This document shows, piece after piece, positions 33,977 through 43,800 of a stretch of DNA of 64,000 bases (its first letter is position 1; every line of letters begins with the position of its first letter). Position numbers and translations under genes: made by a program. The notes under the pieces were generated by a model, which saw nothing but the letters and a program-made list of their open reading frames with translations, was not told the origin of the DNA and ran no database searches. This stretch comes from Paludibacter sp. 47-17 (GTDB lineage: Bacteria; Bacteroidota; Bacteroidia; Bacteroidales; Paludibacteraceae), in NCBI GenBank assembly GCA_001898935.1, contig MKVT01000009.1, positions 310,001 through 374,000 of the forward strand, in the 5' to 3' direction.

Positions 33977-35104
33977 ATGAAACTATTCGATGTTTATCCT
34001 TTGTTTAATATTGAAATCGACAAAGGAATCGGGTGCCGTACCTACGATAAAAACGGAATTGAATACCTTGACCTGTACGGTGGACATGCCGTAATTTCGA
34101 TCGGACACTCGCATCCGTATTTTGTACAGAAATTAACCCATCAGGCCGAAAAATTGCTGTTTTACTCGAATTCAGTGGTCAACCGGCTCCAGGAAGAACT
34201 GGCCGACAAACTGGGTAAAATGTCGGGGTACGACGATTACAGCCTGTTTCTCGTTAATTCGGGCGCCGAAGCCAACGAGAATGCGCTTAAACTTGCTTCG
34301 TTCCACAACGGCCGCAGCAAAGTGCTGGCCTTCAGGAAAAGCTTTCACGGCCGTACGTCGGCTGCAGTGAAGGTAACCGACAACCCTGCCATCGTGGCGC
34401 CGGTGAACGCCGGACTGGAAGTCGTATTTGCGCCCTTGAACGATCTGGCTGCTGTAAGCTCTATTCTCGAAAAAGGCGATATCAGCTCGGTTATAATTGA
34501 AGGAATCCAGGGCGTAGGAGGAATTCAGATTCCCGAAACGGCATTTTTGCAGGGACTCGAATCGATTTGTAAACAAACCGGTACGGTGCTGATCCTTGAC
34601 GAAATACAGTCGGGATACGGACGCAGCGGAAAATTCTTTGCCCATCAGCATGCCGGTATCCGTCCGGGCCTGATTACCACGGCGAAAGGGATGGGTAACG
34701 GCTATCCGATCGGCGGCGTACTGATTGGTCCTGAGTTTGAAGCATCGTACGGTTTGCTGGGAACTACTTTTGGAGGGAATCATTTAGCCTGCGTGGCCGG
34801 AAGTGCGGTGCTCGACATCATGAAGGTGGAGCGATTGACCGAAAATGCGGCAAAAGTAGGCGCTTATCTGATGGAAGAATTGAATAAGCTGGAAGGCATC
34901 AAGGAAGTCCGCGGACTGGGCCTGATGATCGGGATCGAATTCGACGGACCGGTAAAAGACATCCGGAACAAACTCCTGGTAGAACAAAAAGTTTTTACGG
35001 GAGCCTCGGGCAGCAATATCATACGATTGCTGCCTCCCCTGAGTCTTACCATTTCGGATGCCAACCTGTTTTTAGAACGATTTAAAAAGGTACTTACCCA
35101 CTAA
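33977..35104 (+). CDS. argD: acetylornithine/succinyldiaminopimelate-type aminotransferase
   Basis: A PLP-dependent class III aminotransferase of 375 residues. Motifs are NSGAEANENALKLA, FHGRT, the LDEIQSGYGRSG aspartate that contacts the pyridine nitrogen, and the Schiff-base lysine K237 (TTAKGMGNG). The length and TFGGNHLAC segment fit ArgD. No other arginine or lysine gene is nearby, so specificity (acetylornithine, succinylornithine or related) is inferred from family similarity. It converges on the epimerase gene with a 4-base overlap. Confidence 0.85.
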   Translation: MKLFDVYPLFNIEIDKGIGCRTYDKNGIEYLDLYGGHAVISIGHSHPYFVQKLTHQAEKLLFYSNSVVNRLQEELADKLGKMSGYDDYSLFLVNSGAEANENALKLASFHNGRSKVLAFRKSFHGRTSAAVKVTDNPAIVAPVNAGLEVVFAPLNDLAAVSSILEKGDISSVIIEGIQGVGGIQIPETAFLQGLESICKQTGTVLILDEIQSGYGRSGKFFAHQHAGIRPGLITTAKGMGNGYPIGGVLIGPEFEASYGLLGTTFGGNHLACVAGSAVLDIMKVERLTENAAKVGAYLMEELNKLEGIKEVRGLGLMIGIEFDGPVKDIRNKLLVEQKVFTGASGSNIIRLLPPLSLTISDANLFLERFKKVLTH

Positions 35105-36105
35105 ACTGAGGGCCGCATCGCTTTACATACCTCTTCGATAACCGTCTGCATAGGAGTAAATTCCATATTCAGACGGTTTTTTATTTTATCGGACGAATAC
35201 CGGGTACGATGGGCCGACGCCTTGGCCGATGCTGCATTGAGCGGAGGATTAAATCCGAATAATTTCCCCGCGGCTTCCATCAGATGTCCGGCGGCAACGA
35301 GCAAGGGCAGTGCCACTTTGATACGGGGTGCCGGCTTTCCAAAACCCTGCGCCATCATCGAAAGAATTTCTTTATTGGTATTGTTTTCGGCTACCAGAAT
35401 AAAGCCTTCGCCGGAAATATCGTGCCGGCGAAGCAGCAACAGCGCCCGAACCACGTCTTTCACTCCCACATAGCCCGAACCTCCGTCGATATATACCGGC
35501 AGCCCCTTCTTCACCCGGTGAAACAGCATCGAGCTTCCACTGCCGGCTCCCGAAAAACCCAGTATCACGCCCGGATTCACTATTACCGCTTTCAAGCCCC
35601 GTTCCATGGCCTGCCACACCTCCTGCTCGGCCAGGTACTTGGTTTGAGCATACAGCGATTTTTGCCCGAACCCCGACCAGGGAGCCTGTTCATCCACCGG
35701 TTGCCCGTTCGTATAGGTGCCACAGGCCGCGATCGAACTCACGTAAACCAGACGGCGAATTTCTTTTTTGAGGCAAAGCGCCGTCAGCAACCGGGTGCCC
35801 GCTACATTCACATCGCGAATTGCATCGCTGCTTCCACCCAACGACACGACAGCAGCACAGTGGAACACCTCATCGACACCTTCCAGTGCAAGCTCCAGTG
35901 CAACAGCATCGTTGATCGCAGCTACCCGCCAGTCGATCCTGCTCAGGAAGCGGTCGGGCTCGTCGGTATACGACGCAAATACCGCCCGCAGCGGTCGTAA
36001 ACTGCTGGTGTAACGCATCAGCGCAACTACGCGGTCATTTTCCTGCAAAAGCTGCCACAACAAGTGGCTTCCCACCAATCCGGTGGCTCCTGTTACCAGA
36101 ATCAT
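35101..36105 (-). CDS. NAD-dependent epimerase/dehydratase (extended SDR)
   Basis: A 334-residue short-chain dehydrogenase of the extended class. It has the NAD(P) glycine motif GATGLVGSHL (5-14), VFHCAAVVS, VSSIAACG, the catalytic YAQTK (Tyr-x3-Lys) and VNPGVILG. It resembles the dihydroflavonol reductase-like group, whose natural substrates are mostly unknown in bacteria. ATG 36105 gives the usual MILVTGATG start; a more upstream ATG adds an atypical 19-residue tail. It is divergent from the LOG gene. Confidence 0.88.
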   Translation of the reverse strand: MILVTGATGLVGSHLLWQLLQENDRVVALMRYTSSLRPLRAVFASYTDEPDRFLSRIDWRVAAINDAVALELALEGVDEVFHCAAVVSLGGSSDAIRDVNVAGTRLLTALCLKKEIRRLVYVSSIAACGTYTNGQPVDEQAPWSGFGQKSLYAQTKYLAEQEVWQAMERGLKAVIVNPGVILGFSGAGSGSSMLFHRVKKGLPVYIDGGSGYVGVKDVVRALLLLRRHDISGEGFILVAENNTNKEILSMMAQGFGKPAPRIKVALPLLVAAGHLMEAAGKLFGFNPPLNAASAKASAHRTRYSSDKIKNRLNMEFTPMQTVIEEVCKAMRPSV

Positions 36106-36130
36106 AGGCTTAAATCTTGAATATAGTGCG

Positions 36131-36138
36131 CAAAAATA
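36131..36138 (-). promoter_or_regulatory. -7 promoter box for the epimerase gene
   Basis: TATTTTTG on the minus strand matches TAnnTTTG and lies 25 bases before the ATG at 36105, supporting that start. Confidence 0.45.
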
Positions 36139-36151
36139 CAGAAAGAAAATG

Positions 36152-36159
36152 TACTTTTG
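36152..36159 (+). promoter_or_regulatory. -7 promoter box for the LOG gene
   Basis: TACTTTTG matches TAnnTTTG and lies 21 bases before the ATG at 36181. It overlaps the in-frame ATG at 36157, which is therefore unlikely to be the true start. Confidence 0.5.
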
Positions 36160-36180
36160 CACTTTAAATACGATTTAAAC

Positions 36181-36759
36181 ATGCAGAATATTTGTGTTTA
36201 TTGCGCTTCGAGCTCGCAGGTAAAGGAAGAATACTACGCAGCAGCAGCCGAGCTGGGGCGCTTGATAGCCGGCGATGGCCTGCGGCTTGTGTATGGAGGA
36301 GGCCAGCGCGGACTGATGGGTAAAATTGCCGATACGGTGATGGAGCTGAACGGCACCGTTACCGGCATCATGCCCCGGTTCATGACCGAGGTGGAATGGA
36401 ACCATACCGGCATTACGGAGATGATCCTGGTGGATTCGATGCACGAGCGCAAAGAAAAAATGGCCGCCATGGCCGATGCTGTCGTCGCCCTGCCGGGCGG
36501 CTGCGGAACTATGGAGGAACTACTCGAAGTGATTACCTGGAAACGACTCGGTATATTTACTCATCCGATCATCATTTGTAATACCGGCGGATATTTTGAT
36601 CCGCTGATCGAAATGCTCAACCGGTCGGTCGACGAGAACTTCATGCGCGAAGAACACCGTCGCATGTGGCAGGTAGCCGCTACTCCCGCTGAAGTAATGC
36701 AATTGTTGAAAAACCCCATCGGGTGGGATCCCGATGCGCGCACATTTGCCGCACTCTGA
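36181..36759 (+). CDS. LOG family protein (nucleoside 5'-monophosphate phosphoribohydrolase-like)
   Basis: A 192-residue Rossmann-fold protein of the LOG/TIGR00730 family. It has the family hallmarks YGGGQRGLMG near residue 40 and PGGCGTMEEL near residue 100; the latter holds catalytic residues. Characterised members release free base from AMP-type nucleotides, as in cytokinin activation. In bacteria the physiological role is often unclear. It heads a plus-strand run that continues with DUF4271 and HemD. Confidence 0.9.
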   Translation: MQNICVYCASSSQVKEEYYAAAAELGRLIAGDGLRLVYGGGQRGLMGKIADTVMELNGTVTGIMPRFMTEVEWNHTGITEMILVDSMHERKEKMAAMADAVVALPGGCGTMEELLEVITWKRLGIFTHPIIICNTGGYFDPLIEMLNRSVDENFMREEHRRMWQVAATPAEVMQLLKNPIGWDPDARTFAAL

Positions 36760-36765
36760 TAACCC

Positions 36766-37476
36766 ATGCAAGACACGGCCATCCATACCATTATCCGCTT
36801 TTCAGGCAAAGGAATACCCGATTATTTCCATCGCGAGGATTGGGTAGCTGCCGTGTTATACCTCCTTTTCATGCTCCTGGTTGTTGCCTGCGTAAGCTCT
36901 CGCCAGCTGTTTTTCAAACGTTTTACCGATCTGTTTAAATCGCCGCTTAAAAAGGAATTCCATTCAAAAACCACCTTCAGTGATTACGTATCGTACCTGT
37001 CGCTCATGCTCATTACCATCACGGTGATCAGTCTGATTGCCTGCACCAGCCTTACCCGCAAGCCTGGGATCGATTTCAGCGAATTCAGCTCCATATGGCT
37101 GATTACGCTCGGTTTTATTGTGCTGAAATATTTAAGCATGCGGTTGCTGGGATACATTTTTTTAACTCCCGAGAAAACACGGTTGGGGATCCGCGTATAT
37201 TTTAATATGCTAGCCGTTTCGGGACTTATTTTCTACCCGCTGCTAGTACTTAAAATCTATAGCATCAATAGCTTTTACGCCTCAATAATCGACACGGGAA
37301 TGTTGTGTATTGCATTGATTATTATCGCCTTAACCACAATGAAAATATTTCAGATTTTTTACCAAAAAATATTCGACATTGTTTATATTATGTTGTATCT
37401 TTGCACCCTGGAATTTCTACCCCTGTCGGGTATATTTCAGGTGTATAATATATTCATCCGGAATTTTAATTTTTAA
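36766..37476 (+). CDS. DUF4271 membrane protein
   Basis: A 236-residue polytopic membrane protein with a hydrophilic start (DTAIHTIIRFSGKGIPDYFHREDW) and about six hydrophobic helices. The combination with a uroporphyrinogen-III synthase gene directly downstream is typical of DUF4271 in Bacteroidota. No function is known. It starts 6 bases after the LOG gene. Confidence 0.78.
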   Translation: MQDTAIHTIIRFSGKGIPDYFHREDWVAAVLYLLFMLLVVACVSSRQLFFKRFTDLFKSPLKKEFHSKTTFSDYVSYLSLMLITITVISLIACTSLTRKPGIDFSEFSSIWLITLGFIVLKYLSMRLLGYIFLTPEKTRLGIRVYFNMLAVSGLIFYPLLVLKIYSINSFYASIIDTGMLCIALIIIALTTMKIFQIFYQKIFDIVYIMLYLCTLEFLPLSGIFQVYNIFIRNFNF

Positions 37477-37488
37477 AGTTTCAACGTC

Positions 37489-38244
37489 TTGAAGATTAAG
37501 AAGATACTGGTATCACAGCCCCAGCCGCAAGGAGAAAAATCTCCTTATTTCGACATCAGCGAAAAGCACAGTGTCAAAATTGATTTCCGTCCTTTTATTA
37601 AAGTTGAAGGATTGTCGGCCAAAGAATTCAGAGCTCAGCGAGTTTCAATTCTTGATTATACTGCAATTATTTTTATTGCAAAGCAGGGAATTGATCATTT
37701 CTTCAAAATATGCGAAGAGATGCGGATTACGATCCCTGAAACCATGAAGTATTTTTGTGTAACCGAGTCGGTAGCCGTATACCTGCAGCATTATATTCAC
37801 TACCGCAAACGGAAGGTATTTTTTGGTACATCCACCAAGATGAGCGATTTAGTACCCGTATTGAACAAACATACGGCGGAAAAGTACCTCTTCGTTGCTC
37901 CCGAAATTGTAAACGAAGAAACCTTACATGCTCTTGAAGGCTCGAAAATCAAATACACGAAAGCGGTTATGTACCGCACGGTGAGTAACGATTTCGGACC
38001 CGACGAGGAATTCAACTACGATATGCTATTGTTCTTCAGTCCGTTGGGAGTACAATCGTTATTGAAAAACTTCCCCGATTTCAAACAGGAAGAGATTCAG
38101 ATTGGTTGTTTCGGAACTACTACGGCGGCGGCAGTGCGCGAACTCGGGTTGCGTCTCGACCTTGAAGCCCCCAGTCCTCAGTACCCCTCCATGACAATGG
38201 CTCTCGATGCATTCCTGAGGGATTACAGCAAGAAAAAGAAGTAA
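37489..38244 (+). CDS. hemD: uroporphyrinogen-III synthase family protein
   Basis: A 251-residue protein of the HemD fold. The start is the TTG at 37489: the frame is closed by a stop just upstream, no ATG is available, and the N-terminal KIKKILVSQPQPQGEKSPYFD is typical of the Bacteroidota family. HemD cyclises hydroxymethylbilane to uroporphyrinogen III. No other heme gene is in the window and sequence conservation in this family is low, so the enzymatic role is inferred. It lies 12 bases after DUF4271 and before rnpA. Confidence 0.78.
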   Translation: MKIKKILVSQPQPQGEKSPYFDISEKHSVKIDFRPFIKVEGLSAKEFRAQRVSILDYTAIIFIAKQGIDHFFKICEEMRITIPETMKYFCVTESVAVYLQHYIHYRKRKVFFGTSTKMSDLVPVLNKHTAEKYLFVAPEIVNEETLHALEGSKIKYTKAVMYRTVSNDFGPDEEFNYDMLLFFSPLGVQSLLKNFPDFKQEEIQIGCFGTTTAAAVRELGLRLDLEAPSPQYPSMTMALDAFLRDYSKKKK

Positions 38245-38272
38245 TATAACCGTGCTCAGGGAGCACTTCGAC

Positions 38273-38668
38273 ATGGATAGTGTATCGACCGACAGGCATT
38301 TCAGCAAAGACGAACGACTGTGCGGCGAAATTCGTACCACTAAGCTTTTTGCCAACGGTAAGGGTTTTATCGTATATCCCCTTCGAATTGTATACCGGTT
38401 GAGCGACCTGCCTGAAAAAGCGCCGGTACGCATTCTTGTAAGTGTTCCGAAAAAAAAGCTGAAACGGGCTGTCGAACGGAACCGGATCAAACGATTGATA
38501 CGCGAAGCTTACCGGTTGAACAAACACCAGCTCATAGAGAAAGTGGCCGAAAAAGGGATGCATTTACATGTAGGAATCGTGTATCTCGACGATAAATGCT
38601 GTGAATTTCCGGTGGTAGAAGAAAAACTCAAAACGGGTTTGAACAAACTAATAGCTGGCTTGGGATGA
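38273..38668 (+). CDS. rnpA: ribonuclease P protein component
   Basis: Protein subunit of RNase P, which matures tRNA 5' ends with the catalytic RNA. The 131-residue protein carries the RNR signature ([20 protein letters not shown]) and an early F-S-K-DERL segment. A GTG at 38252 would add 7 residues; the ATG at 38273 is preferred. Its 3' end overlaps yidD by 4 bases, the classical rnpA-yidD pairing. rpmH, often upstream, is absent here. Confidence 0.92.
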   Translation: MDSVSTDRHFSKDERLCGEIRTTKLFANGKGFIVYPLRIVYRLSDLPEKAPVRILVSVPKKKLKRAVERNRIKRLIREAYRLNKHQLIEKVAEKGMHLHVGIVYLDDKCCEFPVVEEKLKTGLNKLIAGLG

Positions 38669-38892
38669 AAATAAAACAAATCCTCCGTCATATCGTGCTT
38701 TTTCCGGTCTATTTCTACCGCTACAGCATCTCTCCCCTCAAACATCCCAGCTGCAGGTATACACCCACCTGCTCGCAATATACCGTTGAGGCCGTATTGA
38801 AGCACGGAATTATCAAAGGCGGGTGGTTGTCGATAAAACGGATAACAAGTTGTCACCCCTGGGGCGGAAGCGGTTACGATCCTGTGCCCTGA
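38665..38892 (+). CDS. yidD: membrane protein insertion efficiency factor YidD
   Basis: A 75-residue protein with the conserved [29 protein letters not shown] and GGSGYDPVP segments of YidD. It helps the YidC insertase. It overlaps rnpA by 4 bases and is 13 bases before lpxK. Confidence 0.95.
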   Translation: MKIKQILRHIVLFPVYFYRYSISPLKHPSCRYTPTCSQYTVEAVLKHGIIKGGWLSIKRITSCHPWGGSGYDPVP

Positions 38893-38905
38893 AAACGAAG
38901 AAAAC

Positions 38906-39982
38906 ATGCCATTTACAGCCCGATATATACTGCTCTACCCGTTTTCGAAACTCTTCGGACTTATCGTAGGGATTCGCAACTGGCTGTACGACCGCAAGAT
39001 ACTTCCGTCGAGCGACACAAACGTTCCGGTACTGGCAGTGGGTAATCTGACCGTAGGCGGAACCGGGAAAACACCCTTCACCGAATTTCTGATCGAATCG
39101 CTGCAGCATCAATTGCAGCTGGCTGTATTGAGCCGGGGTTACAAACGCGAAACCAAGGGATTTGTACTGGCCGGCGCCGGCACCGGTGCTGCCGAATTGG
39201 GCGATGAACCTCGTCAAATGGCCTTAAAGTACCCCGGCATACCTATCGCGGTATGCGAAAACCGCAGCCGCGGGATCGACCGTCTGATGGAGCTTTATCC
39301 TTCCACTCAACTGATCATTCTCGACGATGCATTTCAACACCGGCGTATTCGCCCGGGCATGTCTTTCGTGTTGACCGATTACCAACGGCTTCACACACGC
39401 GACTCTATGCTGCCGGGTGGAAATCTGAGAGAACCGGCACGGAGTAGCCGGCGCGCCACTGCCCTGGTTGTCACCAAATGTCCTGCAACTATCGATGCGG
39501 CCGAACAGCAGCAACTTATCGGCGAATTAAAACCACTCCCGCATCAGGAAGTGTATTTTACGAGCCTGAGCTACGGCACTATACGTTCGTTATCCACTCC
39601 CCACCACCAACTGCCCCTCTCCGAGCTGAGCGGTACGGCCATTTTACTGGTTACAGGCATTGTATCGCCTCTCGTACTCAAACAGTATCTAACGCCTTTC
39701 TGCAAGGCAATCACATCGCTTCAATTCCCCGATCATCATCGCTTTTCGAAACGTGATTTCGAAAACATTGAAAGCACGCTGGCAGCCCTCCCTCATCAAA
39801 ACAAAATCGTTGTCACCACCGAAAAAGATGCGGCCCGGTTAAACGACTCTGCGATGCTTTCAGATTCCCTAAAAAAACATATCTTTGTGGTTCCGGTAAA
39901 AGTTCAGCTGCTGAACGCCGGGAAAACAGTATTCATTAAAAAAATAACCGATTATGTTAGAGAAAATTCAGGAAACCGCTGA
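38906..39982 (+). CDS. lpxK: tetraacyldisaccharide 4'-kinase
   Basis: Phosphorylates the 4' position of the lipid A precursor in the inner membrane. The 358-residue protein has the P-loop VGNLTVGGTGKTPF (about 48-61), the LSRGYKR segment, GDEPRQMA and the DDAFQHRR motif. The presence of LpxK implies a lipid A-containing outer membrane. It overlaps the purine nucleoside phosphorylase gene by 29 bases, pointing to coupled transcription. Confidence 0.95.
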   Translation: MPFTARYILLYPFSKLFGLIVGIRNWLYDRKILPSSDTNVPVLAVGNLTVGGTGKTPFTEFLIESLQHQLQLAVLSRGYKRETKGFVLAGAGTGAAELGDEPRQMALKYPGIPIAVCENRSRGIDRLMELYPSTQLIILDDAFQHRRIRPGMSFVLTDYQRLHTRDSMLPGGNLREPARSSRRATALVVTKCPATIDAAEQQQLIGELKPLPHQEVYFTSLSYGTIRSLSTPHHQLPLSELSGTAILLVTGIVSPLVLKQYLTPFCKAITSLQFPDHHRFSKRDFENIESTLAALPHQNKIVVTTEKDAARLNDSAMLSDSLKKHIFVVPVKVQLLNAGKTVFIKKITDYVRENSGNR

Positions 39983-40760
39983 CTACCTCAAACAGCGAAT
40001 ACCTACGTCGCCGAAGACAGGAATTATTCTCGGCACAGGGCTGGGCAATTTAGTTACCCAACTGACCGAAACCACAGAGATTCCGTATGAAACGATACCC
40101 AATTTCCCCGTTTCGACCGTAGAGGGGCACAGCGGCAAACTGATTGTCGGAAAGCTGGGCGGTAAGGACGTGCTGGCTATGCAGGGCCGTTTTCATTATT
40201 ACGAAGGATACGACATGAAGCAGGTTACATTTCCTGTAAGGGTGATGTATGCGCTCGGAATCCGCACCCTCCTGGTTTCCAACGCGTCGGGAGGCATGAA
40301 TCCCGGTTTTGAAATCGGGGATCTGATGCTGATCACCGATCATATCAATTTGTTTCCCGAACATCCGTTACGTGGAAAAAACCACAAAGAACTGGGAACG
40401 CGTTTTCCCGACATGAGCGAAGCTTACTCGAAAGAATTACTTGCTAAAGCAAAAGAAGTGGCGGCACGCAATTCCATTAAAGTAGTCGAAGGCGTATATG
40501 TAGGCACTACCGGACCCACCTTCGAAACTCCGGCCGAATACCGCTATTTCCGGATTATCGGCGGCGATGCCGTCGGAATGAGTACGGTACCCGAGGTGAT
40601 CGTGGCAAATCATGCCGGCATGCGGGTATTTGGGATGTCGATTATCACCGACCTGGGTGTTCCGGGTAAAATAGTCGAAGTTACCCACGAAGAGGTACAG
40701 GAAATCGGGAATAAGGTGCAACCTCTGATGACCAAGATCATGATGGAAATGGTGGAATAA
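39954..40760 (+). CDS. punA: purine nucleoside phosphorylase
   Basis: Cleaves purine nucleosides with phosphate to free base and ribose 1-phosphate. The 268-residue protein is of the trimeric PNP class: GTGLGNL, VEGHSGKLIVG, QGRFHYYEGYDM, NASGGMN and the GDAVGMSTVPEV substrate site. The ATG at 39954 lies within lpxK, and the family-like start LEKIQETADYLK supports it. It is the last gene of the run and is followed by a hairpin before the HTCS gene. Confidence 0.95.
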   Translation: MLEKIQETADYLKQRIPTSPKTGIILGTGLGNLVTQLTETTEIPYETIPNFPVSTVEGHSGKLIVGKLGGKDVLAMQGRFHYYEGYDMKQVTFPVRVMYALGIRTLLVSNASGGMNPGFEIGDLMLITDHINLFPEHPLRGKNHKELGTRFPDMSEAYSKELLAKAKEVAARNSIKVVEGVYVGTTGPTFETPAEYRYFRIIGGDAVGMSTVPEVIVANHAGMRVFGMSIITDLGVPGKIVEVTHEEVQEIGNKVQPLMTKIMMEMVE

Positions 40761-40781
40761 ACCCTTTATCCATTATCGTAC

Positions 40782-40830
40782 AACCAATTCCGGCCGGGAT
40801 GTAGTGCAGCTACTCTCCCGGCTGGTTGGT
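40782..40830. terminator. bidirectional hairpin between punA and the HTCS gene
   Basis: A long imperfect stem pairs AACCAA..GCCGGGA on the left with TCCCGGC..TTGGTT on the right around a loop near 40801-40815. It includes the last codons of the HTCS gene, so it can fold in both convergent transcripts. Confidence 0.5.
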
Positions 40831-43800
40831 TTGTTTCGCCCGGTATTCGGAAGGAGTCATCCCGTATTTGAGTTTAAAGCAACGGCTGAAGTAGCGCGGA
40901 TCCTCGATTCCCACCCTAAACGAGATTTCGGAGACGGTATAAGAGGTGTTCCGGATATAATCGGCCGCCCGTTCGATACGCATTTCGCGCACAAACTCGA
41001 CCGGTGAAAAGCCGGTCAGACTTTTCAGCTTATTGAAGAACACGGTACGGCTCATCCCCATTTCAGAGGCGAGAAAATCGATATTCAGGTCGAAATTATC
41101 GATGTGTTCGTTCATCAGCTCAATCAGATTTTTCATAAATTGTTCTTCCTGCGACTGCACTTCGATGGGAGGCAGTTTGATTACAGTGCCACCGGGCGAC
41201 ATCTGCGAACGGTAATACTGCTGCAACTGTACGCGTTGCTTGATAAGATTTTCGATACGGGCATGAAGGAAGGCCGAACTGAAGGGTTTGGTAATATAAT
41301 CGTCGGCACCGGCTTTCATTCCCGCGAGTTTATTTTCCATATCGGTAACGGCAGTGAGCATAATCACCGGAATATGCGAGGTACGCTTATCGGTTTTTAC
41401 CTTTTCGAGCAACTGCAAACCGTTCATCTCGGGCATTCGCAAATCGGCAATAATGATATCGGGCATCAGGTGTTCGGTTTTCTGCCACCCTACCAACCCG
41501 TTTTCGGCTTCTTCCACCCGGTAATTGTTCCTCAGCGACGTTCGGAGGAATTGCCTCAACTCGTCGTTATCCTCCACCACCAGAATAAGCGGGATTACCG
41601 AATGGCTATGGTCGGCAGGTTCGTTGATTTCCTCCTGTGGCTCGGTTGGCGTATGAGTTTGCTCCGATATGATAATGTCGTCGTCGCCCGAAAAATGATC
41701 GATTCCTGTCTGAATTTCGATTTCAAAATCGGAACCTTTTCCCTGTTGACTTTCGACATGAATGGTTGCATGGTGCAGATCGACCAGTTTTTTTACCAGA
41801 TCGAGTCCTATACCCGTGCTTTTTTGCGCGATATTGCGGAGTGCGGGCACCGAGAAGAAACGATCGAAAATAAAATTGATTTTCTCGCGCGCGATGCCTA
41901 CCCCTTCATCGGCTACCGACAACACCACTTTGCCCGGCCGGAGAAACGTGCGCACGGTAATACGCTTACCCTGTTCGGTAAATTTAAATGCATTCGAAAG
42001 CAGATTATAGATGATGGAGTCGAAGCGTTCGGTATCGATCCATACCTGTGTATTGTCGGTTTCGTCGATTACCCGGAAATCGATCGATCTGGAATGGGCG
42101 ATTTCATTGAAATTACTGCACGAGTTGCGTACGAATTCGCCGAAATGCACCTCTTCCACCGTCAGACGCATTTTATTATTCTGAAGTTTACGGAAATCGA
42201 GTATCTGGTTGATAAGGGTTAACACGCGATCCAGATTTCGCCGCATCAGTTGTAATTGCTCGTGAATAGCGCCATCGAGTTTTTCGTTGAGGAGAGTGTC
42301 GACCGGCAACGATACCAGGGTGAGCGGAGTGCGCAGCTCGTGCGAAATGTCGGTAAAAAAGCGCAATTTCATCTCCGTCATTTGTTTTTCGATTTCAACA
42401 CTGTTTTTGAGTTTGAAAATAGTGAGGAAAATATACAGCGTTAGGAAGAAGATGAGCAATACCAGTACGACATAAAGTACTTTGGCAAACGACGATTGCC
42501 AGAATGAGGGTAAAATCTTCAGTTGGATCACCCGTTCGTTGTCGAGCCAGAACCCTTCGCTGTCGGTCGATTTGACCCGGAAGGTATATTCGCCTGCCGG
42601 GAGGGTGGTATAGGTGGCGAAATGTTTGTTTTCAACATAATTCCAGTTATCTTCAAATCCTTCCAACCGATAGGCGTATTGAATTTTTTCGGGAGCCCTC
42701 ATATCGAGGGTTGCAAATTCGATGGTGAACACATTTTGCCGATGCGAGAACCGGATTTCGGTGGTTTCGTCGAGTTGTTTGGTGAGCAGGGCCTTTTTTC
42801 CATCTCCAATGGTAACCTCTTTGTTGAACAACAGCAAACGGGTGAACACCAGAGGGGCATTGATGCGTTTGCGCTGTACGGTTTCGGGGTTGAACGAATA
42901 AAATCCCGATTTTGCTCCAAAACAGATTTCCCCCGATGTCAGCCGGCAGGCAGCAGCTTCCGAGAATTCAACGTTTTCGAGTTCGTTGCCCTTGCCGAAC
43001 ACTTCAATAGCCCGGTTCGATTTATTAAACCGAACGATTGAATTATCGGTAGTTAGCCAAAGATTGCCCTTTCGATCGTCCATAATGGTATATACCACAT
43101 TATTGGGCATCCCCAAACTACGGTCGAAAACTTCAAACCGCGGCGCTTCATCGGTTCCGGGCAACATCCGGTTCAATCCTCCTCCGAACGTCCCCATCCA
43201 TATCGTGCGTGCTTCATCCTCAAAAATCACATGAACGTCGTTAGCTCCCAATCCATCGGGCTGATTATCGGTGGTATGATACGTGAGGTAGCGGATCTCC
43301 GAAACATTCCTGAAATCGGTCTTTAAGCGCACAAAACCCTCGGTAGTGGCAATCCAGAGTCGTTTCCGTGAATCGACCATCACCTGTCGAACTTTCGAAA
43401 ATCGCTCCATCGGATAACTTTTCAGCACATTACCCGCATGTAAAAACCTCACCCGGCCCTCCTTTTCATCCACCAGGTGCAAACCGGCGCCATAACTACC
43501 CGCCCAGATACGTCCCTCGTTATCCTGGGTAACCGAATAAAAATCGTTGTTGGCCGGCGAAAAAGAATCGGAAGGATTGTGTTCGAAATTTTCGATCCTG
43601 TAGCGCAACGGATCCGATGTTGAAGTGAGGCGGTACAAGCCCTTTCGTTTCGAAGCCATCCAGATACGTCCGTCGCGGTCCTGAAAAAAATTATACACAA
43701 AAAATTCACTGCTATTACCCTTTCGAATGCTCCCATCGCTTCCCAGCGTACCGATAAGCTGCTTATTCTTGTCGAATACATGTACCTGCCTGTCCTTCGA

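Noticed and set aside
41104-42222. Long open frame on the plus strand across the HTCS gene
   Set aside because: Antisense to kinase and receiver domains; composition reflects the complement of the real gene.
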